Of a stretch of DNA of 45,812 nucleotides, positions 8,672 through 17,282 are shown in pieces (position 1 is the first letter of the stretch; the number at the start of each line of letters is the position of its first letter). Source of the stretch: Bryobacterales bacterium. GTDB lineage: Bacteria; Acidobacteriota; Terriglobia; Bryobacterales; Bryobacteraceae. A program made the position numbers and the translations under genes. Where the stretch lies: contig PMTT01000949.1 of assembly GCA_003167275.1 (NCBI GenBank), forward strand, positions 1 to 45,812, given 5' to 3'. The notes beneath the pieces are model-generated. The model was given only the letters and a program-made list of their open reading frames with translations. It had not been told where the DNA came from and searched no databases.

Positions 8672-10284
8672 TCGTTTCCAAGAAGTACACCCGATCGCTC
8701 GTTAACTGCCGCGACTCCGCGCTGGTCGGAGGTAAGGGCGCCAACTTGGGAAGGCTACTGCGTGCGGGTTTTCAGGTGCCCGGCGGTTTTGTCGTAAACA
8801 CCCACGCCTACCGCCTGGCATACCTCTCGCGGGCCCAGTACGGCAAGGCCGTGTCGGTTCCGTCGGAGGTTGCGGAGGAAATCCGGTGCCGGTATGAGCA
8901 GATGGGGCGCGGGACAGTCGCGGTTCGCTCCTCGGCTACCGCAGAGGATCTGGCCGCGGCGTCGATGGCGGGCCAATGCGAGACTTTCCTGGATATCAAT
9001 GGCGAGGAGGCCCTGCTGGCGGCCATACAGAACTGTTGGGCGAGCCTCGACACCGAGCGGATTCGCGCTTATCTGCATGAGCACGGGATCGATCGGTCCG
9101 TGGTTGCCATGGCGGTAGTGGTGCAGCGGTTGATCCCGGCGGATGCGGCGGGGGTGATGTTTACCGCGGATCCCAATGGCGACCGGCGCAAGGAGATGCT
9201 GATCGAAGCCAATTGGGGCTTGGGCGAGACGGTCGTGGGCGGCCGTGTGCAGCCGGATGTGCTCCGACTCGACGGCGTCACGGGCCGCGTTTTGTCCGCG
9301 TCGATTGCCGACAAGACAGTTTATCTATCGGCGGGCAACGTTGGGGAGAAGCCGGTAGAGGAGTCGCGCAGAAAACAGCCATGCCTGAACAGTCGGGATG
9401 TCCACAACTTATGGTTACTGGGTAAGCAGACTGAACATTACTTCGGTCCTCCGCAGGACATCGAATGGGCGATCCATGCCGGCAAATTGCATTTGCTGCA
9501 GGCCCGGCCGATTACGACCCAAAGCGAGATAGAGGCGAGGCAAGAAGTATTAACTTCGACACGCGAGCACTTGCGGAACGAAATCGCGGGGCAACGCGGA
9601 CCATGGGTACAGCACAACCTGGCCGAAACACTGCCGCATCCCACTACACTCACGTGGAGCGTGATCAAGCCGTTCATGGCCGGGGCTGGGGGCTTCGGCG
9701 CCATGTACCGGCGCGCGGGGTTTGAGCCGTCTCCGGCGATTGCCCAGGATGGGTTCCTCGAACTCATCGCCGGCCGGGTCTACATGGATGTAACGCGGTC
9801 GCCGCAAATGTTCTGTCAAGACTTTCCGTTCGTGTACGATTTGCAGAAGCTGCGCCGCGATCCCGACGCCTCCCAGAAACCTCCAACTTTGCCGCACGGA
9901 TCATTTTCGACGCGCCTGAAGGCATCGAGCTTCCTTGCCAAGGCCGGCTCGACCATCAGGTCCCTCTCCGAGAGTGCCGCCACGGACTTTCGCCAGAAGA
10001 CCGTCCCGGAGATCGAGTCCTGGGTCGGGCGATCGCGCGGGCTGAACCTGTCCTCGTTGTCGGTGGAAGATCTGATTGCAGTCTGGTGGGAACGTGAGAA
10101 GCAGGTGCTGGACGTGTTCGGTCCGGAGACGCTCCTGCCAAGCTTGGTCTGCGGCATGGTGTGGGCCGATCTCGAGACCTTCCTGCACGAGAATTTCTGG
10201 GACGAGCATGCGGATGCACTATTGCGACTGATAGGCGCCGGACTGCACGGTCATTGCGAACGCCGAATTGTTCGAAGTTGGTAA
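8668..10284 (+). CDS. PEP synthase/PPDK-like, N-terminal ATP-grasp-type domain plus linker (5' part of a frameshift-split gene)
   Basis: LVGGKGANLGRLLRAGFQVPGGFVVNTHAY, GTVAVRSSATAEDLAAASMAGQCETFL, VVQRLIPADAAGVMFTADPNG, LIEANWGLGETVVGG, LLQARPITT. Overlaps the upstream stop by 4 nt (ATGA). Confidence 0.85.
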   Translation: MIVSKKYTRSLVNCRDSALVGGKGANLGRLLRAGFQVPGGFVVNTHAYRLAYLSRAQYGKAVSVPSEVAEEIRCRYEQMGRGTVAVRSSATAEDLAAASMAGQCETFLDINGEEALLAAIQNCWASLDTERIRAYLHEHGIDRSVVAMAVVVQRLIPADAAGVMFTADPNGDRRKEMLIEANWGLGETVVGGRVQPDVLRLDGVTGRVLSASIADKTVYLSAGNVGEKPVEESRRKQPCLNSRDVHNLWLLGKQTEHYFGPPQDIEWAIHAGKLHLLQARPITTQSEIEARQEVLTSTREHLRNEIAGQRGPWVQHNLAETLPHPTTLTWSVIKPFMAGAGGFGAMYRRAGFEPSPAIAQDGFLELIAGRVYMDVTRSPQMFCQDFPFVYDLQKLRRDPDASQKPPTLPHGSFSTRLKASSFLAKAGSTIRSLSESAATDFRQKTVPEIESWVGRSRGLNLSSLSVEDLIAVWWEREKQVLDVFGPETLLPSLVCGMVWADLETFLHENFWDEHADALLRLIGAGLHGHCERRIVRSW

Positions 10285-12274
10285 AGGTAAACGAAGCCTG
10301 GAGGCGTGGTTGGTAGTCCACGGGCACCGCGGTGCGGGTGAATTTGACTTGGCTGCGCCACGCTGGCGAGAGCAACCCAACCTGCTGCGCGACTTGGCGG
10401 CCCGGCTGGCCACGGGAGAACCGCCATTGGAGCGCTTCCAGCGCGGAAAGGATGTGGCGGCGGCCGAGGCCGCGAAGCTGCGCGCCCAATTGACCCCGGG
10501 GCGTGCGAGCGAATTCGATCGCCGCCTGGAGCTAGTCCACCGCTTTATGCCTTTCCGGGAAGAGGGGAAAGACTACCTCGTGCTTGGCTACGATCTCCTA
10601 CGGGACGTGGCCCTGGAATTGGGGTGCCGGCTGGATGTGGGCGAAGGTGTATTCCACCTGACCCGGGATGAGATCTTCGATGCGTTGCGCGTGGGCTTTG
10701 CGCCTCACCACCTGATCGAGCAGCGCCAATTATGCTACCGCGCTGAGATCAAGCTCCCGCTGCCACGAGTGATCGACGGTGAGGCCATCGAGCGCCTCGG
10801 CGAACCGCCTGAGGTCGAAATAACGGCCGGCGCCTACCAGGCACTTTCCATTTCGGCTGGACGCGCATCCGGACCGGCGAAGGTTCTACACGAGCCGACC
10901 TGGACGGCGGACCTTGGCAGGGGCTATATACTAGTGTGCCCGAGCACGGATCCCGCATGGACCCCCTTGTTCGTCAATGCGGCTGGACTCGTTCTAGAGT
11001 GTGGCGGGGCACTTTCGCACGGAGCTGTCGTTGCCCGCGAGATGGGTTTGCCGGCCGTCGTCCTGGCCGACGCAACTCTTATCTTCCGAAACGGCGAACA
11101 GGTAGAGATCGACGGAAACAAAGGTCGAGTAGGCCGGCCGCAGAAAGACGCCGGCAAACCTGCCAATGTAGAGGTAATCGACCCCTCCGATACACGAATT
11201 CCACGAGCACTGATGCCGCCCCCTCCCGGTGAGAGGGACAGGCAGGCGGCGTCGTGGTGCAAGGCGGCACTCGGAATCTGGATGGTGTACCTGCTGGGCT
11301 TTTTCCTGCTGCCAAAAGCCTATGTCCAACGGCCATCTCTGCTCCTCTTGGATAACGTTCTGTGGCCAGTGGTTGTTGCTTTGGGCCGGCCGGCCACAGT
11401 TGCCGTCGCCGCCGCAGGCGTCGCTGCGATGACGCTGCTCGTGCAAAAGCTCATTACCAATAACGGCGCATTGGGGGAAGCGAAACGCCGGGCAGCGAAG
11501 CTGGTCCAACAAGCCAAGTCTCTTCCGGCGAACTCACCCAGACGGGAAGCCATGATGGAGTTGGCGGCACCCGTGAACGGCCGCCTTCTGAGGGCACGGT
11601 TGGTGCCTGTTTGTGTACTCCTGGGGTTTCTGATGATGCCATTGGTCTGGTTCAAGGACCGCATCGATCCGTCAGTGCCAGTTGCTGCCGCCGGGTCTGC
11701 TGTGCAGATTGTGGCTACCATCGATGGCGAGTGGACCAAGCCGGTTCGCCTTGAGGTTCCCCCCACCGTGGCCTTGGACGAAACTACGGTTGCTTCCCGC
11801 ACGCTACCACCGCTCCGTAAAACCTTGGAACACTTGCTGACGATCTACCGCGAGCCAACGAGCAACGCTGGCGGCCCTTGGGAACTCCAGGTGGCACCAG
11901 ACGTCGCCAGACTGCAGACCGTGAACAATCTCAAGAATTACCTGGACGCCGGCCTGCCACCACAAGGTATAACGTGGACAATCCGTCCAACATCAGGCGC
12001 ATCCGACCGTTTTCCGGTGAGTGTAGTGGCTGAAGGGCATCCGCCGGTTGAGCTCACGGTTGTGCTTGGGAACCAATACCCTCCCGGCTCGCTTGCCGCC
12101 GCCGGTGGGGCGGATACGCCGGTCAAAGAAGTGCGTGCCGTCTATCCCAATTCTGCTACGAAGCAGGTTTTCTGGCGTCCGTTCGGAGCCGTGGATATCG
12201 GCTGGTTGGCGGTGTATCTTCTCACCTACCTTCCAGTGCTTGTCATTCTCCAGGCATTACTGAAGGTTGCCTGA
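10268..12274 (+). CDS. PEP-utilising enzyme mobile (phosphohistidine) domain fused to an EMC3/TMCO1/DUF106-like membrane module (3' part of a split gene)
   Basis: VCPSTDPAWTPLFVNAAGLVLECGGALSHGAVVAREMGLPAVVLAD is the swivelling His domain. It is followed by multiple TM segments around a charged helix (MTLLVQKLITNNGALGEAKRRAAKLVQQAKSLPANSPRREAMMELAAPVNGRLLRARLVPVCVLLGFLMMPLVWF). Confidence 0.78.
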   Translation: MFEVGKGKRSLEAWLVVHGHRGAGEFDLAAPRWREQPNLLRDLAARLATGEPPLERFQRGKDVAAAEAAKLRAQLTPGRASEFDRRLELVHRFMPFREEGKDYLVLGYDLLRDVALELGCRLDVGEGVFHLTRDEIFDALRVGFAPHHLIEQRQLCYRAEIKLPLPRVIDGEAIERLGEPPEVEITAGAYQALSISAGRASGPAKVLHEPTWTADLGRGYILVCPSTDPAWTPLFVNAAGLVLECGGALSHGAVVAREMGLPAVVLADATLIFRNGEQVEIDGNKGRVGRPQKDAGKPANVEVIDPSDTRIPRALMPPPPGERDRQAASWCKAALGIWMVYLLGFFLLPKAYVQRPSLLLLDNVLWPVVVALGRPATVAVAAAGVAAMTLLVQKLITNNGALGEAKRRAAKLVQQAKSLPANSPRREAMMELAAPVNGRLLRARLVPVCVLLGFLMMPLVWFKDRIDPSVPVAAAGSAVQIVATIDGEWTKPVRLEVPPTVALDETTVASRTLPPLRKTLEHLLTIYREPTSNAGGPWELQVAPDVARLQTVNNLKNYLDAGLPPQGITWTIRPTSGASDRFPVSVVAEGHPPVELTVVLGNQYPPGSLAAAGGADTPVKEVRAVYPNSATKQVFWRPFGAVDIGWLAVYLLTYLPVLVILQALLKVA

Positions 12275-12469
12275 ATGAGGTGTTTTAGAAACTCCGATGC
12301 GACAGTTTTTGTGGAGAACCGTATGAATGATCAACGTCCAACGAATGGCCCTAACCGGGCGTGGCCCGGCCGGCTGGCAAAGCCCGCGACAGACCTCTCG
12401 CCCAAACTAGAACTTCACCCCAATATACAAAGGCTCCCCACCAAGACCGTCATGCAAGGAAGAAGACAT

Positions 12470-13207
12470 ATGCTCGCCGGAATTTGCCTTCTCATGTCTT
12501 TCGCGATCCCGGTCATTGCCCAACCTGCAACTCAGCCAACTCCAGCCACACCAGCGGCGCCCCCGCCGGCCGGAGCCAGCGCCAAAGCTCCCGACGCGGC
12601 GAACGGCGGGATCGAAGGCGTCAAGGCGCTGATCAAGGCGACCGACGAGGAATGGAAGGTCATCGGCCCCAAGTTGCAGGCGTTGGTCGCAGCCCGGCAG
12701 ACGGTGACGACATACACGACACCCGCTGCCGGCCGAGGCGGCTTCGGCGGCCCGGGGTTCCCGAATATGGGCACCGACAGTTTTGCGGGCCCGAGCAATA
12801 ATAATGGCCCCGGAGGACGCGGGCGCGGCGGTTTTCCCCCTGGTTTCGATCCAGCGAATCCCGCCGCGGGCCGTGGAATGCCCCCTGGCTTCGATCCGGC
12901 GAATCCCGCCGCGGGCCGTGGATTCCCGCCTGGTTTCGACCCGGCCGCGATGGCGGCAATGCGCGGCGGCCGCGGAGGGCCGGGAGGCTTTGGCGCCGAC
13001 AATGCCGTCAGCAGTGCTTTAGCGGAACTGAAAAAGACCGTGGACGACCCGACCACTCCCCCTGCGCAGGTGAAGGACAAGTTGGCCGCGGTTCGCGGCG
13101 CACGCCAGCGGGCGGCGCTCGATCTCGCCACAGCGCAAAAGGCGCTACTCGCGCTGTTGACCGCAGACCAGGAAGTGATACTGGTGAGCTTAGGTTATCT
13201 CGACTAA
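12470..13207 (+). CDS. Secreted small helical protein with Gly/Pro/Arg-rich repeat linker
   Basis: ATG at 12470 preceded by GGAAGAAG; signal peptide MLAGICLLMSFAIPVIAQ. Helical ends (DEEWKVIGPKLQALVAARQTV ... VKDKLAAVRGARQRAALDLATAQKALLALLTADQEVILVSLGYLD) flank a repeat linker. The ORF opens at 12275 in the same frame. Confidence 0.75.
   Translation: MLAGICLLMSFAIPVIAQPATQPTPATPAAPPPAGASAKAPDAANGGIEGVKALIKATDEEWKVIGPKLQALVAARQTVTTYTTPAAGRGGFGGPGFPNMGTDSFAGPSNNNGPGGRGRGGFPPGFDPANPAAGRGMPPGFDPANPAAGRGFPPGFDPAAMAAMRGGRGGPGGFGADNAVSSALAELKKTVDDPTTPPAQVKDKLAAVRGARQRAALDLATAQKALLALLTADQEVILVSLGYLD
12836..12950 (+). repeat. 45-nt tandem repeat (PPGFDPANPAAGRGx), about 2.5 copies, in coding sequence
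   Basis: Units start at 12836, 12881 and 12926; near-identical by direct reading. Confidence 0.9.
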
Positions 13208-13243
13208 GAGCGCCCGCCATCCACGGACTCGCAATCGAAAAAC

Positions 13244-15190
13244 ATGGAATTTTGGAAACGGAATATGAAGCTCTCAAATCATCCAAGTCTCAAGCGCCAG
13301 CTTTTTCGTCTGGCGCTCGCCTGTTCATGTCTGGGCATTGTCACTCAGATCGGAGCCTACATCGACCTGGCTCCCACTCTCAGCAAGGTCATTGGCGATG
13401 CACAGAAGGTCGCTCTCGTCGAGGTAGCCGGATTCAACCAGACCACCCACGTCCTGACTCTGAAGGAAGTCCGCGTCCTGAAGGGCGCGGCGAACCAGAC
13501 TCCCGTCCTTCACAATGTGGGGTCGTCCGACGGCAATATCGTTCCGCCCGCGATTGTCCAATGGGCTGAACCCGGCAACAGGGGTGTCCTCTTCTCTACG
13601 CGGGCGACTTCGCTGCTCTGTTTTGGCAACGGATGGTATCAGGCTAAGTCTTCCGGTGGTGAATGGAAGTTGGGAGTCGACCGCGCCGATCTTCCGCTGG
13701 CTTATTACGGTTCGATCTCGCGTCTCACGGATGCGATCGCCACGATGCTCGCCGGTGGGACGGCGACCCTGACCATGGTCCGGCACGGCAACGACGGTGA
13801 GAGTGCCAGCTTCGATCTGGCTCTGAACCGCATGAATCTCCCGAGTGTGATCCGCGTTCAGCGCATCCGGGCCACCATGTCCATGCCTGGCATGGTAATG
13901 GCCGTGTCGACGAATCCCGTTTACGTGATCGGGGCGGGCCTGATCGGCGAGGAGGAGATCCCTACGCTTTTGCAGCGTCTATCGTCCCCGGATGCCGTGG
14001 CACGGGCCGAGGCGGCGGAGGATCTGCAGCAACTTGGCCGCAAGGCCGGCACCGCCGAGGCTTCCCTGGTCAAACTCCTAGCCGACCCGGCCGAGCGTGT
14101 ACGTATTTCGGCGGCCTCCGCCTTGCTTCGTATCACCGGCGAAAACGACGAGGCGGTCAATGTGATCACGCGCGGATTGGCCAGCGCCGATGCCTCCGTG
14201 CGGCGCGCGGCTGCCGATGCAGTCGGCCGGGCGGGCCAAGGCGCCGCTCCGGTGGTTGGCCGGCTCGCCGCCGTGCTCCAGGATCAAAACATTCAAACTC
14301 GCCGGTCCGCGGTTCGGGCTGCAGCCACCCTCGGGCCCATCGCCACAAGTGCAGCCGGCGCTTTAGTGCCGTTGCTGAAGGAACCCGGGTTGATGATTGA
14401 GGCGGCGGACGCTCTCGGGCGGATCGGGCCGGCCGCGCGTCCGGTTCCCGCGCCTCTGGCTAAAATGCTGGACGCCGATCAGCCGACAGCGGTGCGCATG
14501 GCTGCCGTTCGTGCGATGTCACAGATTGGCGGACCAGAAGCCCGGCCCGCGGTGGATTACATCATTAAGACTCTGCCCGACATGGAGGAGATTGACGCTT
14601 ACAACATGGAGATCTATCTGGCCTTGCTGGGACCGATGGCGGCTGACGCAATCCCCGTTTCGCAAAGCACAAAACTCGCCAACCCGGTATTGCCGACGGC
14701 CACCCTGTGGGCGATCAAGTCCGACAGCCTTCCCTGGCAGTTTACGGGTAATCGTGGCAGGGGCGGTTTCCCCGGGTTTGGCGGTGGGCCTCCGGGAATG
14801 GGTGGCCCTCCGGGAATGGGTGGGCCTCCGGGAATGGGATTTGATATCAATTCCACCATGTACGTTGCCTATTTCCGCGAGTTGGGGGAGCGCCTGCGCC
14901 CGGTCGCAGTGATGCTCTTGAAACAACTCCAGGAGGGCAAAGGAAACGACACTCCAGCGTGGGGTTACAAATTGCTGGCCTGTGCTCCTTCTGAGTCTAT
15001 CGCGCAACTCTCGGCATTGCTCGCTTCCGATAACCTGGCGACTCGCGAGGGTGCGACGGTTGCAATCGGCTACATGGGGAACGCAGCTTTTCCGGCTCAG
15101 GCCAAGCTTCAGGCTGCACTCGACAAAGCTCCGACGGAGCGTGAGAAGCGGCTCGTCGAATGGGCCTTGCGCGAAATCTCAGCCGACTAG
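13244..15190 (+). CDS. Exported HEAT-repeat protein
   Basis: Signal-like N-terminus; HEAT-like repeats (LLADPAERVRISAASALLRITGENDEAV, GLASADASVRRAAADAVGRAGQGA, VLQDQNIQTRRSAVRAAATLGPIA, LDADQPTAVRMAAVRAMSQIGG). Confidence 0.85.
   Translation: MEFWKRNMKLSNHPSLKRQLFRLALACSCLGIVTQIGAYIDLAPTLSKVIGDAQKVALVEVAGFNQTTHVLTLKEVRVLKGAANQTPVLHNVGSSDGNIVPPAIVQWAEPGNRGVLFSTRATSLLCFGNGWYQAKSSGGEWKLGVDRADLPLAYYGSISRLTDAIATMLAGGTATLTMVRHGNDGESASFDLALNRMNLPSVIRVQRIRATMSMPGMVMAVSTNPVYVIGAGLIGEEEIPTLLQRLSSPDAVARAEAAEDLQQLGRKAGTAEASLVKLLADPAERVRISAASALLRITGENDEAVNVITRGLASADASVRRAAADAVGRAGQGAAPVVGRLAAVLQDQNIQTRRSAVRAAATLGPIATSAAGALVPLLKEPGLMIEAADALGRIGPAARPVPAPLAKMLDADQPTAVRMAAVRAMSQIGGPEARPAVDYIIKTLPDMEEIDAYNMEIYLALLGPMAADAIPVSQSTKLANPVLPTATLWAIKSDSLPWQFTGNRGRGGFPGFGGGPPGMGGPPGMGGPPGMGFDINSTMYVAYFRELGERLRPVAVMLLKQLQEGKGNDTPAWGYKLLACAPSESIAQLSALLASDNLATREGATVAIGYMGNAAFPAQAKLQAALDKAPTEREKRLVEWALREISAD
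14786..14839 (+). repeat. 18-nt tandem repeat (GPPGMG), 3 copies, in the HEAT-repeat gene
   Basis: gggcctccgggaatgggt / ggccctccgggaatgggt / gggcctccgggaatggga. Confidence 0.9.
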
Positions 15191-15296
15191 CGACGTCTTG
15201 ACCGTACCGCACCGCATCCGGCAACCGATTGCGCATGGGCTAATGACAAGCAGTAAAAAAAGATCGAATTCATGAGGCCTTCACAGGCCGGCCGCT

Positions 15297-15917
15297 TCAG
15301 CGCTCAAAAACGAACTCACGCAGCAGATTGACCGCCGGCTGCAGCGCGAGCGAGACACTGCCGGTCTTCACTGTCGCTTTCCAGTTGGGACAGTTCGGGT
15401 ACCAGGCGTAGGTGCTGTAGATCGCCCCGAAGTACGGCGCCGCCAGGGACGGCACCGAAACGATGGTGTGGCCGCCTCGAGTGCGCGCGATAAAGCTCTC
15501 TCGGATTGCGTGGCGGATGCGTGGCTTGATACCGGTGGCGGAACTCTTGTGGAAGGTCGTATCCAGACGGAACGACTCGCTCATCGCGAAGCGCGTGGTT
15601 TCGCTGGTCCAGTTCTCCGCCCACCACCATCCGAGGCGCTTGCCGAAGGCACCGGAGCCCTGCCCCCATCCCGCGGGATGATCGACCGCCTGTGCCACGC
15701 CGGCTTTCGCGGCGATTCCCAAATCTGCAGCCGGCCCGGCGACTGTGTACAGATAATCCGTGAATCTTCGCTTGAATTTGGGAAACGAAGCATCCGCCGG
15801 GTGCGGGGAAGAAGAGGCTGTCGGCGCGGACGCGGACTGCTGCGTATCCTGCGCGTCGCCGGCGGCGGCAAATAAACCGTAGAGGACGGCGAGATAGATC
15901 AGTACGTGGTATTTCAT
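15297..15917 (-). CDS. Exported hypothetical protein
   Basis: 206 aa with signal peptide MKYHVLIYLAVLYGLFAAAGDAQ; coherent protein composition; no family confidently recognised. Confidence 0.65.
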   Translation of the reverse strand: MKYHVLIYLAVLYGLFAAAGDAQDTQQSASAPTASSSPHPADASFPKFKRRFTDYLYTVAGPAADLGIAAKAGVAQAVDHPAGWGQGSGAFGKRLGWWWAENWTSETTRFAMSESFRLDTTFHKSSATGIKPRIRHAIRESFIARTRGGHTIVSVPSLAAPYFGAIYSTYAWYPNCPNWKATVKTGSVSLALQPAVNLLREFVFER

Positions 15918-15934
15918 GGTTTTGCTCCGTTGGG

Positions 15935-16426
15935 TTATCGCTTCACGGCGATGAATGCGCCCGAAGGCGAGGCTGTTCCGTTGATCGAAATCAGTACAGG
16001 CTGGTCTCCGTCAGGCGTCGTATCGGGAACTCGGATGTTGAGCTGGTAGAGTCCTGCGTTGTTGGGCGTGACCCCTGCATACAAAGCGTTGACGGCAGGC
16101 AGGACAGTCGAACCGAGCGTGATCTGCACGGTTCCCGTAACCTGTGCGGCATCGCCTGGCAGTTCTCCGGCGGCATATGACGGGCTGGTCGCGCCGAATC
16201 CCGTGCCATAGATCGTCAAAATGTCGCCGGGTTTGGCCGGCGCAAACGTGACGTTGGGGATGAGCCCGGCCTGCCCGACATAGGTGCTGGTGCTCAGGTT
16301 GACGGCGGCTACTGGATTCTTACCACCCTGGTTCTGCACCAAGTAAAAGAACTCGGGTGCGGCGGGTTGGAACGAAACGTTTTCCGCAACGCTGCGAAAT
16401 TCGTTCGCCGCCCCGCATCTCGTCAA
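15935..16426 (-). pseudogene. 5'-truncated gene carrying a TIGR03437-type (Solibacter) C-terminal domain
   Basis: FFYLVQNQGGKNPVAAVNLSTSTYVGQAGLIPNVTFAPAKPGDILTIYGTGFGATSP...LYAGVTPNNAGLYQLNIRVPDTTPDGDQPVLISINGTASPSGAFIAVKR. This is a C-terminal domain, with no signal peptide or upstream domain. Confidence 0.75.
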
Positions 16427-16958
16427 ACTCGCGAACGACCGTGTGTGGGCTTACACCAGCAATACCGATTCGGGCACGGTGTCCGCCGTGAACCTCGAAA
16501 CCGGGGAAGTTCAGGTTATCCAGATCGGCGAGCGTCCGCAGGGCATGGCCTTCTCTCCGGACAACCGCCGCCTCTACGTGACGAATATGAACAGCGACTC
16601 GATCAGCGTCATCGACACGCAGTCGAAAATGCGCATCGGCGAGATTCCAACCGGCAAGGGGCCTGTGCGGATCAGGGTCACGCCCGACGGCAGGACGCTG
16701 GTCTATGCACTGCAAACCGGTGAGGCCGTGGGGTTCGCCAATGCCGAGACCCGTAAGGAAGAGACGCAGGTGAAGCTGACCGGGCAACCCGTCTCGCTCA
16801 CCTTTTCGAAAGACAACCAGTACGCGTTCTCAGCGGTGCAGTCGCAGGACAAAATCTTTGTGATCCCGTTACGAACGCGCAAAATCGAAAGGATCATCTC
16901 CACGCCGCCAGGTTCGGGCCCAGATCCCTACTTGCCCCTCCGGCAGGGCGCCGCATGA
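16380..16958 (+). pseudogene. 5'-truncated YVTN-type beta-propeller protein
   Basis: RVWAYTSNTDSGTVSAVNLETGEVQVIQIGERPQGMAFSPDNRRLYVTNMNSDSISVIDTQSKMRIGEIPTGKGPVRIRVTPDGRTLVYAL. No signal peptide; the frame runs into the antisense TIGR03437 fragment. Confidence 0.7.
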
Positions 16959-17282
16959 AAGGCGGCGGGTAGGGCGGAAGCCCCGGCCCGTCGTGAGCAC
17001 AGTGGCCGCTCCGCTCTGCGGTTACCTCAAGGGTTCGCCAGCGCTGGGGCGAGTGGCCGTCGGCCTGATTCGAATCGTTGCGTCACACGATGGACGGATT
17101 CGCGATCTCTCAGAGGATGGGGTATGCGCCCTGGTGCGCGCCCGCGCCTCGCTCCCTCCCAGCAGCTTGGGCCTTCCGGAAGCGTCTCTGCGGCGGGCCG
17201 GCCTGCGGCTCCGATATGCGGAGCGAACGCCAGCGCCAAGACAGACAGAAGCGAGGTGACGTATCGATGCAAAGCGGGAAGG

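Noticed and set aside
10235-10290. Programmed ribosomal frameshifting in the PEP-synthase gene
   Set aside because: No convincing slippery heptamer or downstream structure seen; an indel is the simpler explanation.
12836-12950. CRISPR-like array
   Set aside because: Repeats are contiguous without unique spacers and are in frame with the protein; they are coding tandem repeats.
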